Below, one piece after another: positions 29,273-36,678 of a DNA stretch of 46,619 bases. This stretch comes from a virus, in the IMG/VR virus record IMGVR_UViG_3300020443_000001, positions 1 to 46,619 of that record. One strand, 5' to 3'. Each line of letters starts with the position of its first letter. Position 1 is the first letter of the stretch. A model generated the notes under the pieces. That model had not been told where the DNA came from, searched no databases, and saw only the letters and a list, made by a program, of their open reading frames with translations. Position numbers and translations under genes: made by a program.

Positions 29273-30372
29273 GCAAATTGGTACCAGTAGAACAAGGCGT
29301 CGCAAAGGCCCTACTTGACACGTCTTTTATGAAAAAAGCGGGCATGTACTCAATCGTGGACGGCCAATTCGGTTCCACGGGCAAAGGCTTGCTGGCAGCG
29401 GTGATGGGTGAGGTTTTCAGCCGCCATAACGCGCTGGACTGCGTGACCAGCAACGCGGGGCCAAACAGTGGTCACACCTTTTACTACCGTGACGAAAAAA
29501 TCGTCCTGCGTCAGTTGCCGTCAGCAGCAGTCTGGAAGGCATGCGCGGGACTTCAAACCTACGTACACCTGAACGCGGGGTCCATTATCATTCCCAATCT
29601 CCTCATAGAAGAAATCCGGATGTATGGGGGGCCAAACCTAATGGTGACCATCGACCCAATGGCGGCAGTTGTAACCAGTGACGCAGTGGCTCAGGAAAAA
29701 GAACTGGTCGGTGCAGTCGGTTCCACCGGTAAAGGCACGGGGGCAGCTTTGGCTAACAAGATCATGCGCAAAGAAGGTGCGGTGATGATGGACGTGTTTT
29801 ACGACTACGAATGGCCCGAAAACACGTGGCTCAAGGCCGTCAATCTGGGTGACGGGATCGACCAAGACGAAGCCCGTATCCTCATGGAAGTATCACAAGG
29901 GTTCAGTCTGAGCCTCAACGCGTCGGGGTTTTACCCTTACTGTACGTCACGCGATTGCACCGTTGCGGCGGCTATGTCGGATGCGGGTGTACACCCTTCA
30001 CTGCATCGCGGGTGCGCCATGGTGGTGCGGACATTCCCGATCCGTGTGGCCGGAAACTCTGGCAGTGGCTACCCCGACCAACACGAACTCTCGTGGGAAC
30101 AAGTGGGTCAAACTCCCGAACTGACCACCGTGACGCAAAAGGAGCGTCGCATTTTCAGTTGGTCCAAGATGCAATACGTGGAGGCTTTGAAAGCCAACCG
30201 CCCCGAAATCATCATGTCCAATTTCATGAATTACCTTCCTGAGGGCGTGGACCATTACGCTTGGGTACGCAAGAACATCGTGCACCCCTACGAAGCGATT
30301 TTCGGCAAGCCCCCCGAATTGGTTCTGTTGGGCTACGGCCCCGAAAACGCAGATGTGGAGGTGTACCAATGA
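29269..30372 (+). CDS. purZ: PurZ, N6-succino-2-amino-2'-deoxyadenylate synthase
   Basis: A 367-residue member of the PurA superfamily, read from GTG 29269 (GTGA overlap). PurA's QWGDEGKGK is QFGSTGKG here (residues 33-40): the catalytic Asp is Ser 36, the known mark of PurZ, which uses dGMP in place of IMP. The catalytic His is kept in NAGPNSGHT (His 69). GSTGKGTGAALANKIMRKEG corresponds to PurA's GTTGRGIGPAY loop. PurZ joins Asp to dGMP with ATP, and host PurB then yields dZMP. It is shorter than PurA, as PurZ proteins are. The neighbours dpoZ, mazZ and datZ candidates make the assignment strong. Confidence 0.93.
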   Translation: MSKLVPVEQGVAKALLDTSFMKKAGMYSIVDGQFGSTGKGLLAAVMGEVFSRHNALDCVTSNAGPNSGHTFYYRDEKIVLRQLPSAAVWKACAGLQTYVHLNAGSIIIPNLLIEEIRMYGGPNLMVTIDPMAAVVTSDAVAQEKELVGAVGSTGKGTGAALANKIMRKEGAVMMDVFYDYEWPENTWLKAVNLGDGIDQDEARILMEVSQGFSLSLNASGFYPYCTSRDCTVAAAMSDAGVHPSLHRGCAMVVRTFPIRVAGNSGSGYPDQHELSWEQVGQTPELTTVTQKERRIFSWSKMQYVEALKANRPEIIMSNFMNYLPEGVDHYAWVRKNIVHPYEAIFGKPPELVLLGYGPENADVEVYQ

Positions 30373-30704
30373 ACCTGAGCATCAACATTCCCGACGAAAT
30401 GGCCCCCTACGCTGACGACATCGAGTTTTTCGTCACGCTGATGGTGCGGAAACTGCACACCAACCGCCACAAGGGCACAGGTAAGCAACTGAACCTCAAG
30501 TCCATGGCGCACTTTGCACGGGGCGAACTGGCCGAAGTAGAACAGGCTCTCGCAGAACAGGGCCAATTCGAGGTCGCGGTGGAATGCGCAGACGTAGCGA
30601 ACTTTGCGTTCCTAATGGCTCGTTCTGCCCTGAACATGACACGGGAAGAATTTGTACAGTCTAAGTCTGTAAAGGCTCTTCCTGATGTGAAAGGGGGTAA
30701 GTGA
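30369..30704 (+). CDS. mazZ: MazG-like nucleotide pyrophosphohydrolase (MazZ candidate)
   Basis: A 111-residue all-helical protein. It has the MazG metal-binding pattern: E53-x-x-E56 (GELAEVEQAL) and E72-x-x-D75 (VECADVANF), after an RHKGTGKQLNL segment as in small MazG-like phosphohydrolases. In Z-phages MazZ hydrolyses dGTP to dGMP, the substrate of PurZ. The gene overlaps purZ by four bases, which supports linked function. The substrate is inferred from context. Confidence 0.8.
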   Translation: MNLSINIPDEMAPYADDIEFFVTLMVRKLHTNRHKGTGKQLNLKSMAHFARGELAEVEQALAEQGQFEVAVECADVANFAFLMARSALNMTREEFVQSKSVKALPDVKGGK

Positions 30705-31360
30705 TGGCTATCGAGGACATGGTTAAGCGTCACACCAATTTTGACGACACTAAAGATTTCATCCCAACACCCCCTTGGGCGACTCGAGTCCTGTATGAAG
30801 AGGTGGTGCCTCACATGAAGCGCAACGCTTCTAACTTCTCCGTGTGGGACCCCGCAATGGGCGCGGGCCACATGGTAAAAGTCTTTGCGGAATACGGACA
30901 TCCGGACGTACGGGGATCGGATTTGTACTCGCACCCCCGCGTTCCCGACTTGCCAAAGGACGTTCGCAGCTGGACTGAGGACTTTGTAAAGTGCCCGCCC
31001 ACGGACAAAATCGATATAATCGTGACCAACCCCCCATACAAGCACCTTGGGGCGTTCATTAAGCGTTCGCTGGGACAGGCTCAATTCGGCGTTGGGATGT
31101 TGGTGCGGGTTCAGGCCCTCGAAAGCGAAAAACGGTATAACGAAATCTTCCGTGACATGCCGCCCACCCAAATTGCATTTTTTGCCAACCGCATACCTTT
31201 CAAAACGGGCGAGGTCAAACAGAAAGCGCCTAAGATGTACTTCCACGTGTGGCTATGGTGGCAAAAGCTCCGCACGGGCGAGCTTTACCCTCCGCAACCT
31301 CCGATGTGGATTCCGTTCGACGCGCAACAGAAGTATGAGAAGGAGAGCGATTATGAATGA
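30704..31360 (+). CDS. N6-adenine methyltransferase-like protein
   Basis: A 218-residue protein (ATG 30704, or GTG 30701 one codon earlier). It has the SAM-binding motif I DPAMGAGH (about residues 48-55) and the amino-methyltransferase motif IV NPPY (residues 109-112), as in adenine-N6 or cytosine-N4 methyltransferases. The downstream part is short, with no evident target recognition domain. It lies between mazZ and datZ candidates, with overlaps on both sides. It could act on Z, on residual adenine, on a nucleotide or on RNA, or be a non-methylating relative. The enzyme class is likely; the substrate is open. Confidence 0.65.
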   Translation: MAIEDMVKRHTNFDDTKDFIPTPPWATRVLYEEVVPHMKRNASNFSVWDPAMGAGHMVKVFAEYGHPDVRGSDLYSHPRVPDLPKDVRSWTEDFVKCPPTDKIDIIVTNPPYKHLGAFIKRSLGQAQFGVGMLVRVQALESEKRYNEIFRDMPPTQIAFFANRIPFKTGEVKQKAPKMYFHVWLWWQKLRTGELYPPQPPMWIPFDAQQKYEKESDYE

Positions 31361-31895
31361 TTTGCACGAAATTCACAGACAGCTTCGTTGGTCACGTCGG
31401 TTGTCGCATGTGCCTCGTTGGGCAGTAGCGCCAATACTACAACAACAGAGTGTTGCAGAGCACTGTTTCCACTCCGCCCGTATAGCGCAGTGGCTCATGG
31501 GTATGTGCGCCACTGAGCACCAGAAACACTACCCTGTAGAAACTGAGCTGGCTATCATTAAATTAGCGCTGGACCACGACGATTCCGAAGCAGCCGATGG
31601 CGACACTCCAAGCCCGTCTAAGCCTAAAAAGGACTATAGCACTTGGAGTGAGGTGGAAGTTTTCGTTAAGGTGTGCGACCTTCTGGAAGCGGCCCTGCAT
31701 TTGCGCGAAGAACAGCTATTCGGCAACCGAAGAGTGCAAGAGCTAGTTGAAGACATCGACGAGCGGCTAGAAGAGGTGTGGCCTTTTTTCAAGTACGTGG
31801 GGGAACCCATGAGGTTTAAATCTTGGGCCTTGAAGGAACGGCTCATAGAAGTTGCTTTTTTGTCGCACCCCGCATTGGAGGCCAAGCATGACTAA
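31353..31895 (+). CDS. datZ: HD-domain phosphohydrolase (DatZ candidate)
   Basis: A 180-residue HD protein starting within the end of the methyltransferase-like gene, with AGGAGAG before the ATG. The metal ligands are visible: His 37 (VAEHCFHSA), His 75-Asp 76 (LDHDDSEA) and Asp 109 (KVCDLLEA). The N-terminal RRLSHVPRW with Arg 22-Trp 23 corresponds to the substrate pocket of YfbR/DatZ enzymes. DatZ removes triphosphate from dATP and so keeps adenine out of DNA. The closest alternative is a 5'-nucleotidase like YfbR; the context favours DatZ. Confidence 0.8.
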   Translation: MNDLHEIHRQLRWSRRLSHVPRWAVAPILQQQSVAEHCFHSARIAQWLMGMCATEHQKHYPVETELAIIKLALDHDDSEAADGDTPSPSKPKKDYSTWSEVEVFVKVCDLLEAALHLREEQLFGNRRVQELVEDIDERLEEVWPFFKYVGEPMRFKSWALKERLIEVAFLSHPALEAKHD

Positions 31896-33432
31896 AGCAC
31901 CCGAAGTAGAATGGCTCATTGGCGGTGACCCTCGCGAAGTGCAACTTGAGGCCCTGCGTCGCTCGTTTTACGGGTATGCCCTGAAAGACCATAAAGACGA
32001 CGAGGGAAACATGCGCGTCCTGCGCGAGGGGTTTATACCTACGCGGGGATGGGGCCACTACATGGAAATGCGGCTGGGCAAGACGCCCACGGCACTGAAT
32101 GAGTTCATGTTATTTCGTCAAGGGTACGATTTCGAACGCATGATCGTTTTGGGTCCCAACCAATACAAGGAAGATTGGGCGCTGGAGAACGAAAAGTACG
32201 GAGTGGATGTTCCCATGATCCCGTATTACCAGCAAAAACTGTCTAAGATGGAGAAGGCTTTTAAGGACGCCAAGGGCGCTCTGAGTTTTTCAGTCAACTA
32301 TGAAGCGTTGCAATACGACAAAACGCTCGACTTCTTAGAAAGCATTATGACGAAACGCACCCTTTTGGTTGCCGACGAGTCTATTTTCATCAAGAACCGC
32401 GAATCCCTCTTCACTAAGGGTGCTATGCAAATCCGAGACAAAGTGGCAGTTACCCGTGTCGCGTCGGGTCTGCCTATGACGCAAGGCCCCACCGATTTCT
32501 TCTCGCAAGCCAAATTCATTGGCATGTACGACGGCCTTAGCTATTACGCATTCCGTGGGAAGTATTGCGTGATGGGCGGGTTTAAGGGGCGTAAGGTCAC
32601 GGGGTCCAAGGACGAAGATAAGTTGAATGCTGACATCAACAGCAAGGCTTTCGTGGCCAAGCGCCGTGATTGGGGCACTCAATCCAAGGCCGAACACTAC
32701 CAAATGCGTTTGGATATGGCCCCCGAACAGAAAAAACACTACGACGAAATGAACCAAGAACTCATTACAATCGTGGAGACCGAGAAGGGTGAGGAAGAAG
32801 CTATCATTGCTGAGCAGGTGATGGGCAAGCTGATGAAGATGCAGCAGATTTCGTCAGGTTTCGTATATACCGAAGCGGGCGAAGCTGTGGAAATCATGGA
32901 CCCTAAGAAGACGCCAAAAATGAAAGCGCTTCTAATGTTGCTGGAGAACGAAATCAAGGGTAAGGTGGTTATTCCTTACCATTACGCCCAATCCGGCGAG
33001 TTGCTGGAGGAGGTTCTGGCCAAGTATAACCCAGCGTTCATCCTAAGCACAGGTCGCATGAAGAAGAAGGGGCTAGACTACGTATCCGAGAAGAAGAAAT
33101 TTAACAACGACCCGTCTTGTCGCGTGGTGATTGGTAACTTGGTCACCATGAAATACGGCCACGACCTAACTGGGTCGCCCGAAGATCGTTGCGCCACGAT
33201 GTTCTTCTTTGAGAACAACTTCTCACTCGATAACCGTACCCAAGTCGAGGCGCGGAACACCACGGCTTTTCAGGATTGGGCCAACCTCTACCTTGATCCC
33301 TACTGCAGCCAGACCGAATTGAACGCGATTTCTGCGCTGGTGGAGAAGCGCAACTTGGTCGAAGGGGTTCTAGGGCCGTACAGGCTCGATCGACGCGACG
33401 GCGTTGAGTGGACCGGAAGACAACAGTCCTAA
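31888..33432 (+). CDS. SNF2-type DNA helicase/ATPase
   Basis: A 514-residue protein from ATG 31888, eight bases inside the datZ end. It shows superfamily 2 motifs: motif I as GHYMEMRLGKTPTAL (Walker A variant with GKT), motif II as VADESIFIKN near residues 160-169 (D-E-S-x-x-x-K-N, the SNF2 form), motif III as ASGLPMTQGP, and C-terminal motifs around KGKVVIPYHYAQSG and LDNRTQVEAR. Such phage enzymes remodel or unwind DNA in replication. It closes the rightward block, with a bidirectional terminator just after. Confidence 0.85.
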   Translation: MTKAPEVEWLIGGDPREVQLEALRRSFYGYALKDHKDDEGNMRVLREGFIPTRGWGHYMEMRLGKTPTALNEFMLFRQGYDFERMIVLGPNQYKEDWALENEKYGVDVPMIPYYQQKLSKMEKAFKDAKGALSFSVNYEALQYDKTLDFLESIMTKRTLLVADESIFIKNRESLFTKGAMQIRDKVAVTRVASGLPMTQGPTDFFSQAKFIGMYDGLSYYAFRGKYCVMGGFKGRKVTGSKDEDKLNADINSKAFVAKRRDWGTQSKAEHYQMRLDMAPEQKKHYDEMNQELITIVETEKGEEEAIIAEQVMGKLMKMQQISSGFVYTEAGEAVEIMDPKKTPKMKALLMLLENEIKGKVVIPYHYAQSGELLEEVLAKYNPAFILSTGRMKKKGLDYVSEKKKFNNDPSCRVVIGNLVTMKYGHDLTGSPEDRCATMFFFENNFSLDNRTQVEARNTTAFQDWANLYLDPYCSQTELNAISALVEKRNLVEGVLGPYRLDRRDGVEWTGRQQS

Positions 33433-33438
33433 ATACAG

Positions 33439-33469
33439 AGAAGCCCGCGTTGTTAAGACGCGGGCTTCT
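33439..33469. terminator. bidirectional rho-independent terminator
   Basis: AGAAGCCCGCG (33439-33449) and CGCGGGCTTCT (33459-33469): an 11-bp perfect stem, 9-base loop. It lies between the convergent ends of the helicase gene (33432) and the o-spanin gene (33472) and can stop both transcripts. T-rich sequence flanks both sides. Confidence 0.85.
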
Positions 33470-33471
33470 GC

Positions 33472-33711
33472 TTATTGATCGTCGAGGATCGTTTTAATCG
33501 CCGCCTTGTCAGCGTTGGCTTGTTGAGCGCTATTCAGGTGCTCTGTCGCCAGAACCGCTAGGTCTCTGTAAGTTGTCACTTCCCGATCCGAAATCGGCGT
33601 TGGCTCCAGAAGCGTCGGGGGCACTTCCACTTTCAGGGTCCGGTACTCGATCCGTGGGTCGCAAGCCCCTGCGGCTAAGAATAACGGCAATATCAGGATC
33701 AATATTCGCAT
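33472..33711 (-). CDS. o-spanin (Rz1-like outer membrane lipoprotein)
   Basis: A 79-residue lipoprotein. The signal peptide is MRILILILPLFLAAGAC with lipobox A-A-G-A-C (Cys 17 would be lipidated), followed by a Pro-containing periplasmic part (VEVPPTLLEPTPIS) and a helix. Its first two-thirds (33530-33711) overlap the C-terminal end of the i-spanin in another frame, the same embedded Rz/Rz1 layout as in lambda. It sits in the outer membrane and fuses it to the inner membrane at lysis, showing a Gram-negative host. Confidence 0.85.
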   Translation of the reverse strand: MRILILILPLFLAAGACDPRIEYRTLKVEVPPTLLEPTPISDREVTTYRDLAVLATEHLNSAQQANADKAAIKTILDDQ

Positions 33712-33982
33712 CTAGGCATTCTCCTTGTGCTTGTAGGATTTTGTGAATGTCCTCCGCCGCCGAAATATTCAGGGCCTCAGACTGTTTAATGCGGTTAGTG
33801 AGGACATGCTCAGAAAATTTCGCCTTAGCTATCGCTGTCTCCAGAGAACTCTTGCTTTCTTTCAGGAGGTCGATTTCGTCCTCCAGTTCCGCCGCCTCAT
33901 ATACTTTCCACGCCGTCAGCGTACCCATGGCTATACACGCCACTAGCGCCGCGATGGCTATGGAAAGTGCCACTCTAGACAT
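33530..33982 (-). CDS. i-spanin (Rz-like)
   Basis: A 150-residue type II membrane protein started at ATG 33982, with GAGGAA upstream; longer versions lack this site. One N-terminal membrane segment (LSIAIAALVACIAMGTLTAW) precedes a coiled coil (LEDEIDLLKESKSSLETAI, then HVLTNRIKQSEALN). The C-terminal part is rich in Pro, Gly and Ser, which reflects the overlap with the o-spanin frame. With the o-spanin it spans the periplasm and disrupts the outer membrane. Confidence 0.85.
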   Translation of the reverse strand: MSRVALSIAIAALVACIAMGTLTAWKVYEAAELEDEIDLLKESKSSLETAIAKAKFSEHVLTNRIKQSEALNISAAEDIHKILQAQGECLDANIDPDIAVILSRRGLRPTDRVPDPESGSAPDASGANADFGSGSDNLQRPSGSGDRAPE

Positions 33983-33983
33983 G

Positions 33984-34292
33984 TCACCGTTCCTCCATTT
34001 CACGTACCACGTTGTAGTTATGGCGGACCACAAGAAGATAAACTACGTTAGCCAACCAGATTGCCCAAATAAGGCCCTCCTGCCAGAAAGTATAAACACC
34101 GTAGCCCGCGATAGCGAGTTTGACGAAGGGCCACAGCGGGCCGAAGAACTCAATGATCTTCGCCATGATACCATTGGCCTCTGTCGCGCCCATCCGTAGT
34201 CCTTTAAGCGTCAGGTACACGTCGGCCAGCTGTAAAAGCGCGTAGACCGTGATGGCCGCAAGTATTTGGTGGTCGTTCAAAAGTTCATTCAT
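33984..34292 (-). CDS. membrane protein, holin candidate
   Basis: A 102-residue protein with two or three membrane segments (ILAAITVYALLQLADVYLTL, then PLWPFVKLAIAGYGVYTFW and LIWAIWLANVVYLLVV) and a charged C-terminus (NYNVVREMEER). It lies between endolysin and spanin genes, where holins are usual. The loop residues LKGLRMGATEANGIM resemble a small family of membrane proteins of unknown role. It is one of three membrane proteins here that could be the holin or antiholin. Confidence 0.6.
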   Translation of the reverse strand: MNELLNDHQILAAITVYALLQLADVYLTLKGLRMGATEANGIMAKIIEFFGPLWPFVKLAIAGYGVYTFWQEGLIWAIWLANVVYLLVVRHNYNVVREMEER

Positions 34293-34954
34293 GCCGCTAA
34301 TCCTAAGTCTTCATATTTCTCACGGGTCATGCCACGGAGACGGTCGCCCACTTCAACTGCGCCGCCTACTGCTTTCATGTCAGGCAACCAGCGAATGTCC
34401 CATTTCCAGCGCTGTTTGATGCCAAGGGTTGGCTCAATTTCTGCGTGGGTGAGGGTGGAGTATCTCGAAACTGGTATGTCGTATGCGAAACAAAGCTCAG
34501 CAGTCCACTCACACATTTCCCACAGCTGGTCCATTGTAAGTGGCGCAGAACCCGCAGAAAAGGGCCGTTCTTTCGCACCCGCCATCGCGTCACATGAAAG
34601 GCCAATAGCACCCGTGTTGGCGTTCAGCGTGTGGCTTGCAGCGCGCCCAACACGGTAGGTCGCTTGCGCCTCGAAACGAAAATCGCCATCGTGGCGGTTG
34701 CCGTGTTGGTCGATCAGCCCATTGTAGGCGCGGCGTTCCATTGCTATGGTACCGTAAGCACCCGCTGTCCAGTGCCAATGGACACGGTGCAAGCCAGAGG
34801 GGTGAAAGAGGTCATGAACGTTTCGACCGCCTCGGTCGCCTAAGGCCCGTTGAAGTGCGCCCCGTGTCGCGGGACCCTTAAGCCCGTCGATCGGCCCCGC
34901 GTCGTACCCTAGGGCGTGAAGGCGCGCTTGTTGGTCGCGTGTTGTGTAGCTCAT
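34289..34954 (-). CDS. endolysin, N-acetylmuramoyl-L-alanine amidase
   Basis: A 221-residue endolysin. Residues 5-40 are a peptidoglycan-binding repeat (DQQARLHALGYDAGPIDGLKG, then PATRGALQRAL). The catalytic part is an amidase_2 domain: VHWHWTAG with zinc ligand His 61, HTLNANTGAIGLSC, and a C-terminal HAEIEPTLG. It cuts the amide bond between muramic acid and the stem peptide. No signal peptide is present, so release depends on a holin. It overlaps both neighbours by four bases (ATGA). Confidence 0.85.
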   Translation of the reverse strand: MSYTTRDQQARLHALGYDAGPIDGLKGPATRGALQRALGDRGGRNVHDLFHPSGLHRVHWHWTAGAYGTIAMERRAYNGLIDQHGNRHDGDFRFEAQATYRVGRAASHTLNANTGAIGLSCDAMAGAKERPFSAGSAPLTMDQLWEMCEWTAELCFAYDIPVSRYSTLTHAEIEPTLGIKQRWKWDIRWLPDMKAVGGAVEVGDRLRGMTREKYEDLGLAA

Positions 34955-35331
34955 TCTATATCGTCCTTGCGCTTAAGTGTTATACGGACCTTGCGAGGAA
35001 AACGGACGCAAGTGATGATGTTGTAGTTGTCGCGGTACTTCTTGGGGATCATCATAAGCCTTGCTTTCAGCGCAAGGTATTCAGAAACGACGATCGCAAC
35101 GTTCAAAACGCCGTTCACATAGGGGTTGCTGATGTTGCCCCCCGACAAGTACCAATAGATGTCCCAGTGGGCGGTTCTGCTAAGGTGCGCCACCAGAGCA
35201 ATGCCCATAGCCATAGCAATGTAATCGGCCTGTGTGGGGGTTTTCCAGCGAATATGAGGCGCGTACGCCCTAAGGACAAGGAGGCCCCCTATGGCGCAAA
35301 CGATGGCAAGGAGGAAATTCACTTCAATCAT
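34951..35331 (-). CDS. membrane protein of the lysis region
   Basis: A 126-residue protein with three likely membrane segments (FLLAIVCAIGGLLVLRAYA, ADYIAMAMGIALVAHL and NGVLNVAIVVSEYLALKARL) and a basic cytoplasmic C-terminus (RFPRKVRITLKRKDD). It sits just upstream of the endolysin and is the right size for a class I holin, though the internal Trp/Tyr loop is unusual. A holin or antiholin role is inferred from position and topology. Confidence 0.6.
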   Translation of the reverse strand: MIEVNFLLAIVCAIGGLLVLRAYAPHIRWKTPTQADYIAMAMGIALVAHLSRTAHWDIYWYLSGGNISNPYVNGVLNVAIVVSEYLALKARLMMIPKKYRDNYNIITCVRFPRKVRITLKRKDDIE

Positions 35332-35515
35332 GAGGAGTACCTTTAACAGCTAACATAGACTCGAAAGCTCCACGTACTCTTTCGCGGTCCTCCGATACTA
35401 ATTTTGACAAGTCGTCTTGTGCACGGGCAACGGCTCTTTGCGCCGCCTGAACACGAGTTTTACGGTGATTGGGGCGTTCACACCCCGTGAAGAAACTTTT
35501 TATCCACATAATCAT
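35324..35515 (-). CDS. small coiled-coil lysis-region protein
   Basis: A 63-residue protein. A short hydrophobic N-terminus (MIMWIKSFFTGC) may anchor at the membrane and could carry a lipid on Cys, though no proper lipobox is present. The rest is a charged helix (VQAAQRAVARAQDDLSKLVSEDRERVRGAFE). Its ATG overlaps the upstream stop by four bases. It may assist the spanins or the holin. Function unknown. Confidence 0.55.
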   Translation of the reverse strand: MIMWIKSFFTGCERPNHRKTRVQAAQRAVARAQDDLSKLVSEDRERVRGAFESMLAVKGTPHD

Positions 35516-35703
35516 GGCCGCTTTTCCCGAATTGCAGCGGCCATGTCTGAAAGGGCCTTCTGCGTCGACAGCGCAAGGTCGATGTACCGTTCGTCCTTAG
35601 CTGCCAGTTGGTTATCTTTGCGGTACACAGTGAAAGCCAGCGCCGCGATTACGACAGCCGAAAGACCTCCACCCATTTGATCAATAATGTTGCCCCAGTC
35701 CAT
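35512..35703 (-). CDS. small membrane protein, holin-like
   Basis: A 63-residue protein from ATG 35703, with AGAGGAG six to seven bases upstream. It has one membrane segment (GGGLSAVVIAALAFTVY) after a short Met/Asp/Trp-rich start and then a charged helix (KDERYIDLALSTQKALSDMAAA). The form, one membrane helix and a soluble helix, is that of small class III holins or holin partners. Role inferred from place in the cassette. Confidence 0.6.
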   Translation of the reverse strand: MDWGNIIDQMGGGLSAVVIAALAFTVYRKDNQLAAKDERYIDLALSTQKALSDMAAAIREKRP

Positions 35704-35714
35704 CGAGACTCCTC

Positions 35715-36065
35715 TCACTGGTATTTGAAAAACATAACAGTGACGGACATTATCGCACGTTCTGTTTTCGACACACCCTCTGCCTTGAGGGCTTCATGGA
35801 ACACGGCCCCTGCACTGAACCGGTCCCAACCAAGGCGCAACAAGTAGTCGTGCAGCAAGAACGCCTTTAAGTACTTGGGATTATGGGGGCTGAAAAAAGC
35901 ACGCGCCCACCAAGGTATCGTCCCATCGAAAATCTCGCCTGATGGGACTTCAACAACGTAGCCTGACCCCAAGAAGCCAACGTGCCAAACTATGGGACGG
36001 GTGGACCTGTACTTAATGCCCTCAACGTAGTCGTACCACGCTTCTAGGTTGGTGTAAGCGCTCAT
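35715..36065 (-). CDS. DUF1353 protein
   Basis: A 116-residue protein matching DUF1353: VEVPSGEIFDGTIPWWARAFF with the P-x-G-x-x-x-D-G/x-x-x-I/P-x-W start, then AFLLHDYLLRLG with the conserved H-D, and a helix in AGAVFHEALKAEG. This family is frequent beside lysis genes in phages and in gene-transfer-agent-like loci of Rhodobacterales, but its reaction is not established. The conserved H-D suggests a hydrolase, which is unproven. ATGA overlap with the upstream gene. Confidence 0.75.
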   Translation of the reverse strand: MSAYTNLEAWYDYVEGIKYRSTRPIVWHVGFLGSGYVVEVPSGEIFDGTIPWWARAFFSPHNPKYLKAFLLHDYLLRLGWDRFSAGAVFHEALKAEGVSKTERAIMSVTVMFFKYQ

Positions 36066-36676
36066 GTTACGGCGATGAAAAAATCCGTCAGTTTATTTGG
36101 TTCTTCGGGATAAATGCAGGGGATTGCGTGGATTTGAGGTGGCACCTCGTCCAGAACACGCTGAGCGTTGGCACGTTCAAATTCGTCGCGTTCGATTTCA
36201 GGGTTCGGTACCACAACAACGCGTTCCGTTCCGTCCTCGTCAAATTCAGGCACGTCAATCGTAGGGGGCAAAGGAGGGATTTCTCCTGATATCGTCACGG
36301 TTTCAGTATGCGGCGACCCGTCTGGATTGAACTTACCCGTCTCGATTTCTTCCGTTGTTTCAGGACGGCCTTCGGACAAAACGTGGCGCGTAAGACGCTG
36401 TTCAGCAGTTTTGTACTCCTGCAGTAACGCGTTGAAAGCATTGATCTGCATTGTCCAGACCAAGGCGTTCTCGAAAGAAGCTAACGCAGGAAGAATTCGG
36501 TCGAAATTCGGCGTCTCCGACATCCAGCCGCGCCGGGCGAAATTATCCTCCGACATCGCGTCGTCGCGCATGGCTGCCGTCCAGCCCCTTGCGCTCATAT
36601 AAGCCTCTTTGGCTGTCTCGATCACCCTTTGCGTGACCGGCGCACTGCCAAGCTTTACGTTGATGATAGGCTCCAT
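36062..36676 (-). CDS. tail-fibre-associated protein of unknown function
   Basis: A 204-residue protein from ATG 36676 (TTGGAGCC upstream). The first half is helical (VIETAKEAYMSARGWTAAMRDDA, ASFENALVWTMQINAFNALLQEYKTAEQRL). The second half is Pro/Glu-rich (ISGEIPPLPPTIDVPEFDEDG), ending QIHAIPCIYPEEPNKLTDFFI. It follows the CBM-like tail protein. It could be a fibre chaperone or attachment protein. No family is recognised. Confidence 0.55.
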   Translation of the reverse strand: MEPIINVKLGSAPVTQRVIETAKEAYMSARGWTAAMRDDAMSEDNFARRGWMSETPNFDRILPALASFENALVWTMQINAFNALLQEYKTAEQRLTRHVLSEGRPETTEEIETGKFNPDGSPHTETVTISGEIPPLPPTIDVPEFDEDGTERVVVVPNPEIERDEFERANAQRVLDEVPPQIHAIPCIYPEEPNKLTDFFIAVT

Positions 36677-36678
36677 GG

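Noticed and set aside
29269-30372. Host-type PurA (adenylosuccinate synthetase) as the identity of this gene
   Set aside because: The catalytic Asp of QWGDEGKGK is Ser in QFGSTGKG, the protein is shorter than PurA, and it is coupled to DpoZ, MazZ and DatZ-type genes.
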